Under the pieces are notes generated by a model. It was not told the origin of the DNA. It worked only from the letters and a program-made list of their open reading frames with translations, and did not search any database. A stretch of 64,000 bases of DNA from Rhodobacter sp. (GTDB taxonomy: Bacteria > Pseudomonadota > Alphaproteobacteria > Rhodobacterales > Rhodobacteraceae), in the NCBI GenBank assembly GCA_027484985.1, contig JAIXRW010000057.1:1-64000 (forward strand), read 5' to 3'. Shown piece by piece: positions 51,435 to 60,634 of this stretch. Position 1 is the first letter of the stretch. Every line of letters begins with the position of its first letter. A program made the position numbers and the translations under genes.

Positions 51435-52868
51435 TCAGGCGGCGCGGCGGCTCGCCGTCACATCCAGCGGGAACACCTTGGCCGGGTTCAGCAGCCAGCG
51501 CGGATCGAACACATCCTTGACCCGCAACTGCGCCTCCATGTCGGCGTGGCTGAACTGCACATGCATCAGGTCACGCTTTTCCACCCCCACGCCATGTTCG
51601 CCGGTCAGACAGCCCCCCACCTCGACACAAAGGCGCAGGATATCGGCGCCCAGCGCCTCGGCCCGGTCCAGATCGCCGGGCTGGTTGGCATTGAAGATGA
51701 TCAGGGGGTGCATGTTGCCGTCACCGGCATGAAAGACATTGGCCACGCGCAGCCCGTATCGGGCCGACAGATCACCGATGCGGCGCAGCACATGGGGCAA
51801 TTCCGACACGGGGATGGTGCCGTCAAGGCAGATGTAATCGCCCATCTGCCCCATCGCGCCAAAGGCCGATTTGCGCCCCAGCCAGATGCGGCGCGATTCC
51901 TCCTCGGACCGGCTTTCGCGGTAAGCCACGGGGTTGTGGCGTTCGGCGATGGCGCGGATGCGGGCAAGCTGGTCGTCGATTTCGGCAGGGCTGCCCTCGA
52001 CCTCGACGATCAGCAGCGCCTCGCAATCGGGGTAGCCCGCATGGGCAAAGGCCTCGGTCGCCTCGATACAGAGGCGGTCCATGAATTCGATCGCCACGGG
52101 CAGCAGCCCGCCCTTGATGATGTCGGCCACGCAGGCGCCTGCCACCTCGTTCGCGCCAAAGCCCATCAGCACGGGGCGCGCGCCCTCGGGTTTGGGCAGG
52201 ATGCGCAGCCATGCTTCGGTAACAACGCCAAGCTGGCCTTCGGACCCGCAGACCACCCCCAGAAGGTCAAGCCCGCCCGCATCAAGGAAGGGGCCGCCCA
52301 GTTGCACCACCTCGCCCGCCATCGTCACCAGGGTGACGCCCAGCAGGTTGTTGGTGGTCACCCCGTATTTCAGGCAATGCGCCCCGCCCGAATTCATGCC
52401 GATATTGCCCGCGATGGCGCAGGCCAGCTGGCTGGACGGGTCGGGGGCGTAAAAGAAGCCCTCGGCCTCGACCGCGCCCGTGACCGACAGGTTGGTGCGC
52501 CCCGATTGCACGCGGATGAAACGGTTGGCGTAATCGGTCTCGATCACCGCATTCATCCGCGCCACACCCAGCACCACCGCATCCGCCGTGGGCAGCGACC
52601 CGCCCGCAAGCGAGGTGCCCGCCCCGCGCGGGATGACCTTGACCCCCTCGGCATGGCAGGCGCGCAGGATCGCCGACACTTCCTCGGTCGTGCGCGGCAG
52701 GGTCACGGCCAGCGGCTGGCAGCGATAGGCGGTCAGCGCGTCGCATTCATAGGCGCGGGTCTCGACCGGATCGGTGATCAGCGCATCGGCGGGCAAAAGC
52801 GCCGCCAGACGCGCCACGATCCGGTCGCGGCGGGCCAGAATGGCGGCATCGGGCAGGGGCATGTCCAT
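51435..52868 (-). CDS. glcD: Glycolate oxidase subunit GlcD
   Basis: A 477-aa FAD-linked dehydrogenase that oxidises glycolate to glyoxylate. The FAD-binding-4 motif is PRGAGTSLAGGSLP, then GMNSGGAHCLKYGVTTNNLL and CGSEGQLGVVTEAWLRIL; C-terminal VFHAGDGNMHPLI and GGCLTGEHGVGVEKRDLM are active-site features. AAAGG lies 7 nt before ATG 52868; a second Met follows two codons on. First gene of glcDEF; a candidate GntR operator lies upstream. Confidence 0.95.
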   Translation of the reverse strand: MDMPLPDAAILARRDRIVARLAALLPADALITDPVETRAYECDALTAYRCQPLAVTLPRTTEEVSAILRACHAEGVKVIPRGAGTSLAGGSLPTADAVVLGVARMNAVIETDYANRFIRVQSGRTNLSVTGAVEAEGFFYAPDPSSQLACAIAGNIGMNSGGAHCLKYGVTTNNLLGVTLVTMAGEVVQLGGPFLDAGGLDLLGVVCGSEGQLGVVTEAWLRILPKPEGARPVLMGFGANEVAGACVADIIKGGLLPVAIEFMDRLCIEATEAFAHAGYPDCEALLIVEVEGSPAEIDDQLARIRAIAERHNPVAYRESRSEEESRRIWLGRKSAFGAMGQMGDYICLDGTIPVSELPHVLRRIGDLSARYGLRVANVFHAGDGNMHPLIIFNANQPGDLDRAEALGADILRLCVEVGGCLTGEHGVGVEKRDLMHVQFSHADMEAQLRVKDVFDPRWLLNPAKVFPLDVTASRRAA

Positions 52869-52887
52869 GGCGCGGCCTTTGGTTGGG

Positions 52888-52910
52888 ATTGGTCAGGAGG
52901 TAGAACCAAT
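52888..52910. promoter_or_regulatory. Candidate GntR (GlcC/PdhR-like) operator upstream of glcD
   Basis: Inverted repeat ATTGGT-11 nt-ACCAAT, and within it GGT-AGA-ACCAAT, which is half of the GlcC/PdhR consensus ATTGGTNNNACCAAT. It sits 20-42 bp before glcD, where a repressor would block transcription. No regulator gene is next to it. Based on recalled consensus only. Confidence 0.3.
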
Positions 52911-52954
52911 TTCCGCAGATGACAAGCCGCCCCGCCTTGGCCTAGACCTGTGGC

Positions 52955-53644
52955 ATGGAACGCCTGCTTCACCTTGGCCCCCTGTCGCCCGCCGATGCCG
53001 CCGGTCTGGCGGTGCTGTTTGCATGCTTCCTGCTGTCGGGCTGGCTGTCGGAACATCCGCCCACAGCGCGGCCCTCGGTCTCGGTGCTGATGGAGCGGTA
53101 TCGCCGCGCATGGATGGTGGAATTCGTCACCCGCCAGCCGCGCATCTTTGACGCGACGATCCTCGATTCGCTGCGGCAGGGCACGGCCTTCTTCGCCTCG
53201 GCCAGCATGATCGCCATTGGCGGCGGGGTGGCGCTGATCGGCAACAGCCAGCGGCTGGAAAGCCTCGCCTCGGACCTGTCGCTGCAATCCGAAGGGGTGA
53301 TGCTGGAGATCAAGATCATCCTGATCATCGGCTTCCTGTCCAACGCGCTTTTGAAATTCATCTGGTCGCACCGCCTGTTCGGCTATTGCTCGATCCTGAT
53401 GGCCGCGGTCCCGAACGACGTTTCCGATCCCGCCTGCCAGCCCCGCGCCGCGCAGGCGGGGGAAATCAACATCACGGCGGCGCGCAGTTTCAATTCGGGC
53501 CTGCGTTCGATCTATTTCGCCCTTGCCGCACTGGGCTGGCTGCTCGGCCCATGGGTGCTGGCGGCCACCGCGCTGGCGGCGGGGGCCCTGTTGATGCGGC
53601 GGGAATTCTGGTCGCATTCGCGCAAGGTCATGCTGGGCGGCTGA
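52955..53644 (+). CDS. DUF599 family membrane protein
   Basis: A 229-aa protein with about four membrane segments. SVSVLMERYRRAWMVEFVTR, RIFDATILDSLRQGTAFFAS and LKFIWSHRLFGYCSILMAAV match DUF599, a family with no known function. Divergent from glcD with 86 bp between starts. Confidence 0.85.
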   Translation: MERLLHLGPLSPADAAGLAVLFACFLLSGWLSEHPPTARPSVSVLMERYRRAWMVEFVTRQPRIFDATILDSLRQGTAFFASASMIAIGGGVALIGNSQRLESLASDLSLQSEGVMLEIKIILIIGFLSNALLKFIWSHRLFGYCSILMAAVPNDVSDPACQPRAAQAGEINITAARSFNSGLRSIYFALAALGWLLGPWVLAATALAAGALLMRREFWSHSRKVMLGG

Positions 53645-53728
53645 CCCTTTCACACTTGTCCAAATATCCTCGGGGGGAGGGCCGCTTGCGGCCCGGTCGG
53701 GGGGCAGACAGCCCCCCGCGCGCCCGCG
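53645..53728. repeat. Intergenic repeat family A between DUF599 and the MoxR operon end
   Basis: CCCTTTCACACTTGTCCAAAT, ATCCTCGGGGGG, GGGCCGCTTGCGGCCC and GGGGGGCAGACAGCCCCCC: all modules in order. Convergent junction. Confidence 0.85.
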
Positions 53729-53775
53729 CCTTCGGCGCGGGCTTGTGGCGTGCGGCGGAACGCCGCTCCGCTTGG

Positions 53776-55851
53776 TCAGGGGGCGGGGCGGGGGCGGCGG
53801 CCTTCGACCAGCCAGGCGGTCAGGGCCAGCAGGGCCGCCAGCAACAGCCAGGCCCAGGCGGGCAGCAGGGGCGACAGGGTGATGTCTTGTGTGACATAGG
53901 CCCCGCGCGGGGTGATGCCGATCCAGCCGCGACCCGTGGCGGGGCGGCCTTCGCGCACGGTGCGGATTTCGGGCAGGCCGCCCTCGATGCGGGTGATGCC
54001 GCCATTGGTGGGGGCGATCACGGGGTCAAGCTCGGCGCCGCTGGCGATGGTCTGGACAAATTCGCGCGGGGCGGGGGGGCCCACGGCGATGACGCGGGTC
54101 AGATCGCCCTGTTCCAGCCGGTACAGGCCCATGGCCGGGGCCTGCCAGTCGGCCTGATAGCGGCCGGGGCCGGTTTCGGGCATCGGCAGGGCGGTTGTGC
54201 TGCCATCGGGGGCGGTGATCGTCACGTCGCCGGGCGGGTTCGGCGCGATGCTGCGGCGGGTGATGGTCAGGCGATCGCCCTTTGCGGTGGCGGTCAGCGC
54301 CTCTTCTTCAAGATCGGGTTCCTTGAGCATCCAGTGCGCCAGACGGCGCAGCAGTTCCAGTTGCGGCCCGCCGCCTTCGAAGCCGCGACCCCAGAGCCAG
54401 GCCTGATCTGATGCCAGCACGGCCACGCGCCCTTTGCCCACGCGGTTGAGCACCAGAAGCGGGCGGTCATCGGGGCCCGACATCACCACCTGCCCCGCGA
54501 CGGGTTTCACCTCGACCAGCCGGAACCAGCGGCCCCAGCCGCCCTTTGGGGCCAGCGCCTCGAGCCCTTCGGTGACGGGGTGTTTCTTGCCCAGTTCGGT
54601 CAGTTCGGGGCGGAAGCCCTGTTCGATCACCCGCGCGGTGGGTTCGACGGGCAGCACCTCGGCCAAGGGAGAGCGCCACAGGCTATCGACCGCGCCATAT
54701 TCGGGACCGGCGGCCACCAGCACGGTGCCGCCCTCTTTCACGTAATTGGCCACGTTTTCAAGATAGGACATCGGCAGGATGCCCCGCATGCGGTAGCGGT
54801 CAAAGATGATCAGGTCGAAATCCTTGATCTTTTCGACGAACAATTCGCGGGTCGGAAAGGCGATGAGCGACAGTTCCGAGACGGGGATGCCATCCTGTTT
54901 TTCCGGCGGGCGCAGGATGGTGAAATGGACGAGGTCCACATTGGCATCGGATTTCAGAAGGTTGCGCCAGACCCTTTCGCCTGCATGCGGCTCGCCCGAC
55001 ACCAGCAGCACGCGCAGGCGGTCGCGCACGCCGTTGATCTGCACCACGGCGGCGTTGTTGCGGTCGGTCAGTTCGCCTTCGGCCTGCGGGGTGGCGAATT
55101 GCAGCACGTTCATGCCGCCATGGGGCAGGCGGACGGGCAGGTCGATATCCTGACCCACGGGGATGGTATAGGTTTGCGGGGCGGCGTCATCGACGGTGAT
55201 GGTGAGGTCGGCTTGGGTATCGCCGGGGGCGGCGCCTTCATCCTCGATCCGCAGGGTCAGTTTCACCTCTTCGTTCAGGATGGCAAAGGCGGGGGCGTTC
55301 TTGACGATAAGGCGGCGGTCCCAGTCGGTTTCGCGGCCCGTCAGCAGCAGGTGCAGGGGGGCGGGCATCTGCGGGGCAAGGCCAAGGTCGTGGATGCGGC
55401 CGTCTGACACGAGGATCGCCCCTGCGATGCGGGCGCGGGGTTCTTCGGCCATCGCCTCGGCCAAGGCGGTCATGGCGAGCGATCCTGCATCCTCGGCCCC
55501 GTCGGAAAAGCGGATGGTGCGCAGTTCGGTATTGGGCAGGGCCGCGACCTGCGCTGTGATGCGGGCCACGGCGGCATCGGTTTGCGCCTTGCGATCCGAC
55601 AGGGTTTGGCTGGCGCTTTCGTCCACCACCAGAAGGACGATATCGGACAGCGGCGCGCGGTCTTCGCGTTGCAGGGCGGGGTTGGCGATGGCGGCCAGCA
55701 GGGCAAGGGCGGTCAGAACGCGCAGCCACGCCCCTGACAGGCCGCGCCACAGCGCAAGGGCAAGGCCAAGGGCTGCAAGGGCGGCCAGCGCATAAAGCAC
55801 GGGCCAAGCGACCAGCGGATCGAACAGCAGCGAGGCCGCGCCGAAATTCAT
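53776..55851 (-). CDS. Large membrane protein with GATase1-like domain (MoxR operon)
   Basis: A 691-aa membrane protein with two N-terminal membrane segments (about 15-60), a VWA-like region (DIVLLVVDESASQTLSDRKA), a beta-sandwich part, a class-I-glutamine-amidotransferase-like middle (DFDLIIFDRYRMRGILPM, NYVKEGGTVLVAAGPEY) and a last membrane segment (about 665-683). VWA Ser/Thr sites are only partly present. It overlaps the upstream DUF4159 gene by 4 nt. Such proteins go with MoxR/DUF58 operons in alphaproteobacteria; function is not established. Confidence 0.8.
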   Translation of the reverse strand: MNFGAASLLFDPLVAWPVLYALAALAALGLALALWRGLSGAWLRVLTALALLAAIANPALQREDRAPLSDIVLLVVDESASQTLSDRKAQTDAAVARITAQVAALPNTELRTIRFSDGAEDAGSLAMTALAEAMAEEPRARIAGAILVSDGRIHDLGLAPQMPAPLHLLLTGRETDWDRRLIVKNAPAFAILNEEVKLTLRIEDEGAAPGDTQADLTITVDDAAPQTYTIPVGQDIDLPVRLPHGGMNVLQFATPQAEGELTDRNNAAVVQINGVRDRLRVLLVSGEPHAGERVWRNLLKSDANVDLVHFTILRPPEKQDGIPVSELSLIAFPTRELFVEKIKDFDLIIFDRYRMRGILPMSYLENVANYVKEGGTVLVAAGPEYGAVDSLWRSPLAEVLPVEPTARVIEQGFRPELTELGKKHPVTEGLEALAPKGGWGRWFRLVEVKPVAGQVVMSGPDDRPLLVLNRVGKGRVAVLASDQAWLWGRGFEGGGPQLELLRRLAHWMLKEPDLEEEALTATAKGDRLTITRRSIAPNPPGDVTITAPDGSTTALPMPETGPGRYQADWQAPAMGLYRLEQGDLTRVIAVGPPAPREFVQTIASGAELDPVIAPTNGGITRIEGGLPEIRTVREGRPATGRGWIGITPRGAYVTQDITLSPLLPAWAWLLLAALLALTAWLVEGRRPRPAP

Positions 55852-58610
55852 TGGCCCAGCCTTTCCAGCAGCGCGGGCACATGGACCTGATCGGATTTGT
55901 AGTTGCCGGTCAGCACATGCATGATGAGGTTGATGCCGAAGCGGTTCGCCATTTCGCGCTGGCGTTCGCCCGCGAAACCGCGCCCCACGGGGAACATCGG
56001 CACGCCCATGTCATCGACGGCCCAAGCGCCGGCCCAGTCATTGCCGCCGATCACCACGGGCGTCACGCCATCGTTGAGGTTGCGGAAGGGCATGCCCTTG
56101 ACCTGTTCGGCATCGGGGGGGGCGGCTTCGACCCAGACGGTCGCGCCATCGTAGCGACCCGGGAAATCTTGCAGCAGATAGAAGGTGCGGGTCAGCACAT
56201 GGTCTTTGGGCAGGGGTTCGAGGGCGGGAATGTCGAGCCCCGCCGCGATGCGTTGCAGGGCCTGCCCTTCGGGCGAGGTGCCGCCGCCGCGCGTGATGTC
56301 GCCATCGCGGGTGTCGAACAGGATCATCCCGCCGGTGCGGAGATAGTCGTTCAGCTTGGCATAGGCCGTGGCGCTGGGCAGGGCTTGGGTCGTGGTGACG
56401 GGCCAGTAAAGAAAGGGGAAGAAGGCCAGTTCGTCGGTTTCGATATTCACCCCCACGGGCGGTTCGGGTTCGACCGAGGTGCGTTCCCACAGCCGTTCGC
56501 CAAGGCCGGCAAGGCCTGCCTGCGCGATCTTGTCCACCCCGTCATCGCCGGTCAGGACATGGGCCAGCACCACAGCTTCGGTTGCGCGGATCGCCTTGGC
56601 ATCGGCATCGTCCTGCGCGCGGGCATGCTGCGGCAGCAGGGCAAGCACGGCGAGCAGGGGGGCGGCACGGGCAAGGCGCGGCAGGCGGCCCGACAGGGCA
56701 AGTGCTGCGAGGATGTCGAGCATCAGCATCACCAGCGCCGCCGACAGGAAGCCACCCTTGAGCGAGCGTTCCGGCGTGCTTTCCAGCCCTTCGATCGTGG
56801 TGCCTGCGGGCCAGAGCGCGGGGGCAAGCGTGGTTGCCGCCGTCACCGCGTTCAGCGCCACGCGGCGGTCGGCGCCGGTGTAAAGGCCCGGGCGCAGGTT
56901 GGCCGAGGGGCCTGCCGCGATGGCGGTGGCCAGGTCTGTGCCCGCTACGCCCGCATTTGCGGCGGCATCGGCCTTTTGGCCGTAGGCATCAAGCAGGGAT
57001 TCGGCCACCCAAGTCTGGCCTTCCAGATCAGCCGCATCGGGTGCGGCGGGGCGGGTCGAGACGGCGAGGCGTTCGAGCATCTGCACGAACAGGCCCGACA
57101 GCGGCAGGCTGGACCATTCGGCATTGGCGGTGACATGGAACAGGACGACCTGCCCCTGACCCGCTGCCTTGCGGGTGACAAGGGGGGTGCCATCGGCAAG
57201 GGCCGCGATGGTGCGGGTGGCAAGGTCGGGGTCGGGCTGGGCCAGCACCTGCGCGGTCACGGTCACATCATCGGGGATGGCAAGGCCGTGGAAGGGCGAG
57301 GTTTCGGGGAAGGGGGCGAGGGTTTTCGGCTCTCCCCAGCTCATGGCGCCGCCGACGGTGCGGCCGCCTTCGCGCAGGCGGACGGGAAGAAGCGGGTCTT
57401 CGGCGCTGCGGCTGATATCGGAGGCGGCAAGGGTGGGGCCTGCGAAGCGCAGGAGCATGCCGCCCTTGTCGAGCCAGTCGAGCAGGCCGTCCTGTTCGGT
57501 TTGCGTGAGTTTCGCCACATCGGCAAGGATGATGACATCGGGGCTGGCGAGAAGTGCATCGGTCAGGGTGCCGTCGATCAGGTCGGCCATGGGGGAAAGG
57601 GCCTGGCGCAGGTAGTGGGTGGGCGACAGAAGGCGCAGGCCTTCGCGGTCTTCGCGCCCGCCGATCAGCGCGATCTTGCGGCGTTTGAGGCTGTCATCGG
57701 TCAGGCTGACCGCGCCCGCCGAGCGGATGCCCGCCAGTTCGAAGCGGTTGACGCGGTTCCTGAGTTCGGGCGGCAGGGCGAGCGCGACCTTGGCCGTGGC
57801 GCTGCCAAGGCCGAAGGACAGGGTGGCGCGGGCGAGTTCGCGGTCAATGCCGGACGGGTCGGGGCCACGGGCGATCACCTCGACCTCGACCGGGTCGGTG
57901 GCGGGCAGGCGGGTGGCTGAAAGCTGGATCGAGCCATCGCCAAAGGTGGCAGGGGCAAGCGCAAGGACGGGGCGGGGGCTTTGGAACACCGTCACCGCGC
58001 CGCGTTTGGCCAGGGCCACGAACAGGGCGCTGCGGTCGGGGTGGTCAAGGCTGTCGGAGAGCCAGAAGGTGTCGAAATCTCCGGCGGGCAGTTTGGCGGC
58101 CCATGCGGCATTGGCGGCGGGCAGCCAAGGCTGGGGCGACAGGGCGGCAAGGCGGCCGCGCCATGCCTCGGCCGATTGGAATTCGACGGGTTCGGGGGTG
58201 TCGGTCAGGCGGATTACGGCGACGGGGCGGCCGGTGCGCGATGCCTCGTCCAGCAGGGTGGTTGCGCGGTCAAGGCGGCGGGGCCAGTCGCGGGCATCGG
58301 CCCATGAGGCATCAAAAACGATGAGCAGGGGGCCGGTGCCCGCCTTTCGCTGTTCGGGGTTCAGCACCGGGCCAGCAAAGGCGATGATCGCGGCGGCGAT
58401 GGCGGCCATGCGCAGCAGCAGCAGCCACCATGGCGTGCGGTCGGTTTCGGCCTGATCATCGGTCAGGCCCAGAAGCAGCGCCACGCCGGGAAAGCGGCGG
58501 CGGATGGGCGCGGGGGGCACGGCGCGCAGCAGGAACCACAGCACGGGCAGGGCGGCAAGGCCCAGCAGGAGGAGCGGCGCGGAAAAGCCCAAGGGGCCGA
58601 TCATCCACAT
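55848..58610 (-). CDS. BatA-like / DUF4159 domain membrane protein (MoxR operon)
   Basis: A 920-aa protein. The N-terminus is an aerotolerance-BatA type domain (FSAPLLLLGLAALPVLWFLL and PIRRRFPGVALLLGL). A VWA-like region has LLIVFDASWADARDWPRRLD. Membrane segments flank about residue 640, and the C-terminal 215 residues are DUF4159 (ELAFFPFLYWPVTTTQALPS, YLRTGGMILFDTRDGD, YDGATVWVEAAPPDAEQVKG). Start and stop codons interlock with the DUF58 gene (TGATG). Probable role in envelope integrity or assembly with MoxR; inferred. Confidence 0.85.
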   Translation of the reverse strand: MWMIGPLGFSAPLLLLGLAALPVLWFLLRAVPPAPIRRRFPGVALLLGLTDDQAETDRTPWWLLLLRMAAIAAAIIAFAGPVLNPEQRKAGTGPLLIVFDASWADARDWPRRLDRATTLLDEASRTGRPVAVIRLTDTPEPVEFQSAEAWRGRLAALSPQPWLPAANAAWAAKLPAGDFDTFWLSDSLDHPDRSALFVALAKRGAVTVFQSPRPVLALAPATFGDGSIQLSATRLPATDPVEVEVIARGPDPSGIDRELARATLSFGLGSATAKVALALPPELRNRVNRFELAGIRSAGAVSLTDDSLKRRKIALIGGREDREGLRLLSPTHYLRQALSPMADLIDGTLTDALLASPDVIILADVAKLTQTEQDGLLDWLDKGGMLLRFAGPTLAASDISRSAEDPLLPVRLREGGRTVGGAMSWGEPKTLAPFPETSPFHGLAIPDDVTVTAQVLAQPDPDLATRTIAALADGTPLVTRKAAGQGQVVLFHVTANAEWSSLPLSGLFVQMLERLAVSTRPAAPDAADLEGQTWVAESLLDAYGQKADAAANAGVAGTDLATAIAAGPSANLRPGLYTGADRRVALNAVTAATTLAPALWPAGTTIEGLESTPERSLKGGFLSAALVMLMLDILAALALSGRLPRLARAAPLLAVLALLPQHARAQDDADAKAIRATEAVVLAHVLTGDDGVDKIAQAGLAGLGERLWERTSVEPEPPVGVNIETDELAFFPFLYWPVTTTQALPSATAYAKLNDYLRTGGMILFDTRDGDITRGGGTSPEGQALQRIAAGLDIPALEPLPKDHVLTRTFYLLQDFPGRYDGATVWVEAAPPDAEQVKGMPFRNLNDGVTPVVIGGNDWAGAWAVDDMGVPMFPVGRGFAGERQREMANRFGINLIMHVLTGNYKSDQVHVPALLERLGQ

Positions 58611-59479
58611 CAGCGGCCCCCTTCGATGGCGCGGTAAAGCCAGAGCAGCGCGGGAAGGGGGGCATCGCCGGTATGGTGGCTGGTGAAATGCCAGCCCGAG
58701 GCGCGGGCGAGGGTTTGCAGGCGGTCCTTGCGTTCGGCCAGACGGTCAAGATAGCGGGCGCGCAGGTCGCCCGCGCGCAGGGTTTCGTGGCGCAGGCTTC
58801 CGCCCATGGATTCAAAGATGGTGCGCCCGTCAAAGGGGAAATCCTCTTCGGCGGGGTCGAGCACCTGGCACAGGATGCCACGGGCGCCGCGGTCGGCGGC
58901 GCGGGCAAGGGCGGTTTCGACGCCTGCAATATCGCCAAGGAAGTCGGACAGGAACAGGGCACGGCCATGGGCGGCGATGCCGGTGGGATCGGGGGCGCCG
59001 TAATCGGCGGCGGTGTCTTGGGCGGTCAGGGCGCGGGTGATCGACAGCAGTTGCGACCGGCCCGAACGGGGGGGTGTGTCGCTGCCCGACAGGCCCACAC
59101 GTTCGCCCCCGCGCAGCAGAAGGACGGCGGTGGCAAGGGCCAGCAGGCGGGCGCGGTCGGCCTTGGTCGTGGCTGCGCTGGCGAAGGACATGGCGCGCGA
59201 GGTATCGACCCAGAGGGTGACGGATTGCGCGGCCTGCCATTCGCGTTCGCGCACGAAGGTGGTGTCGGAGCGGGCGGAACGGCGCCAGTCGATCAAGCGG
59301 GCGCTGTCGCCTGCATGGGCGGGGCGGTATTGCCAGAATTCGTCGCCCTGGCCCGACCTGCGGCGGCCATGTTCGCCCAGCATGATGGTGGATGCGAGCA
59401 GTTCCGCCTCGGCCAGCAGGGGGGGGAGGGATTGGCCGAGCGTTTCGGCGGAGGTGCGAAGATCGGGCGCTGTGGTCAC
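58610..59479 (-). CDS. DUF58 domain protein (MoxR operon)
   Basis: A 289-aa protein of the DUF58 family, which shares a VWA-like fold. Key stretch is DEFWQYRPAHAGDSARLIDW, then RRSARSDTTFVREREWQAAQ and SVTLWVDTSRAMSFAS (VWA-type D-x-S). No membrane segment is evident. It overlaps moxR by 4 nt. MoxR ATPases usually act on their DUF58/VWA partners. Confidence 0.9.
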   Translation of the reverse strand: MTTAPDLRTSAETLGQSLPPLLAEAELLASTIMLGEHGRRRSGQGDEFWQYRPAHAGDSARLIDWRRSARSDTTFVREREWQAAQSVTLWVDTSRAMSFASAATTKADRARLLALATAVLLLRGGERVGLSGSDTPPRSGRSQLLSITRALTAQDTAADYGAPDPTGIAAHGRALFLSDFLGDIAGVETALARAADRGARGILCQVLDPAEEDFPFDGRTIFESMGGSLRHETLRAGDLRARYLDRLAERKDRLQTLARASGWHFTSHHTGDAPLPALLWLYRAIEGGR

Positions 59480-60480
59480 GCGGCGGCCCCGAGCCCCAGC
59501 GTGCGGGTGGCGGTGCGGTCGATCAGGCCAGCGAGGCTGTCGCCCCGCGCACGGGCGGCGAAGGACAGCGACATGCGGTGGGTAAGGACCGGGCGGGCAA
59601 GGGCGGCGACATCGGCCACCGAGGGCGCAAGGCGGCCGTCAAGCAGGGCGCGGGCGCGGGTGGCAAGCATGAGGGCCTGTGCCGCACGCGGGCCGGGGCC
59701 CCATGACAGGCTGCCCGCAAGATCGGCCCCTTCGGGTTCGCCCGGGCGGCAGGCGCGGACGAGGTCGAGGATGGCTTCGACCACGGTATCGCCCACGGGC
59801 ATGCGGCGCAGGATTTGCTGGGCGTCAAGCAGATCGGCGGCGGTAAAGACCTGATGCGCTTCGTCCTCGGCGGCGCCGGTGGTGGCGATGAGGATATCGC
59901 GTTCGGTGGCGCGGGTGGGGTATTCGACATCGACCTGCACGAGGAAGCGGTCAAGCTGCGCTTCGGGCAGGGGATAGGTGCCTTCCTGTTCGATGGGGTT
60001 CTGGGTTGCCAGAACGTGGAAGGGGCGGCCAAGCGGGCGGTGCTGGCCTGCGATCGTCACCTCGCGTTCCTGCATGGCTTGCAGCAGGGCCGATTGGGTG
60101 CGGGGGCTGGCGCGGTTGATTTCATCGGCCATCAGAAGCTGGCAGAAGATCGGGCCTTCGATGAAGCGGAAGGCGCGGGCGCCATCGGCGGCGGTATCGA
60201 GGATTTCCGAGCCGAGGATATCGGCGGGCATCAGGTCGGGGGTGAACTGGATGCGGCTGCCTTTGAGCCCCATGACGGTCGAAAGCGTATCGACAAGCCG
60301 CGTCTTGCCAAGGCCCGGAAGGCCCACAAGCAGGGCGTGCCCGCCGCACAGCATGGCCGCAAGGACAAGGTCAACCACCCGTTCCTGCCCGATGAAGCGG
60401 CGGTTGATCGAGGCCTTGGCCAGGGCAAGCCGTTCGCCCAGGGCTTCGATCCGGGGGACAAGGTCGGATGCGTCGGACAT
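59476..60480 (-). CDS. MoxR family AAA+ ATPase
   Basis: A 334-aa AAA+ ATPase. Walker A is GLPGLGKT (53-60), Walker B LLMADEINRASPRTQSALLQ, sensor 1 is in LATQNPIEQEGTYPLPEAQL, and C-terminal TRARALLDGR. It probably chaperones assembly of the DUF58 and DUF4159 proteins encoded next. The frame opens to 60561, but ATG 60480 has GGAG upstream and starts the conserved part. First gene of a four-gene operon with overlapping ends. Confidence 0.93.
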   Translation of the reverse strand: MSDASDLVPRIEALGERLALAKASINRRFIGQERVVDLVLAAMLCGGHALLVGLPGLGKTRLVDTLSTVMGLKGSRIQFTPDLMPADILGSEILDTAADGARAFRFIEGPIFCQLLMADEINRASPRTQSALLQAMQEREVTIAGQHRPLGRPFHVLATQNPIEQEGTYPLPEAQLDRFLVQVDVEYPTRATERDILIATTGAAEDEAHQVFTAADLLDAQQILRRMPVGDTVVEAILDLVRACRPGEPEGADLAGSLSWGPGPRAAQALMLATRARALLDGRLAPSVADVAALARPVLTHRMSLSFAARARGDSLAGLIDRTATRTLGLGAAA

Positions 60481-60510
60481 GGGTGGCTCCGCTATGGATG
60501 TGGTGGGGTC

Positions 60511-60539
60511 ATTAGACCCAACTATGCCGGGTTGCACAA
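60511..60539 (-). promoter_or_regulatory. Candidate promoter of the moxR operon
   Basis: On the minus strand TTGTGC, 17-bp spacer, TCTAAT, about 30 nt before the moxR start. Two mismatches in the -35. Confidence 0.35.
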
Positions 60540-60544
60540 ATGGC

Positions 60545-60584
60545 AAAAAGGTGAAGGGCACAAATCATCGTGACCGTGCCCTTC
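60545..60584 (-). terminator. Terminator of the pomA/pomB-like genes
   Basis: Minus strand GAAGGGCAC-14 nt-GTGCCCTTC stem, then ACCTTTTT. It separates the ion-channel pair from the moxR operon. Confidence 0.7.
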
Positions 60585-60634
60585 GCCCCTGCGTGCCTGT
60601 CTGCCCGATTGCGGCGTAATGGCCTGTTTCGGGC

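Noticed and set aside
55851-57920. 689-codon open frame on the plus strand
   Set aside because: Antisense shadow of the DUF4159 gene, which has clear domain motifs and overlapping operon neighbours.
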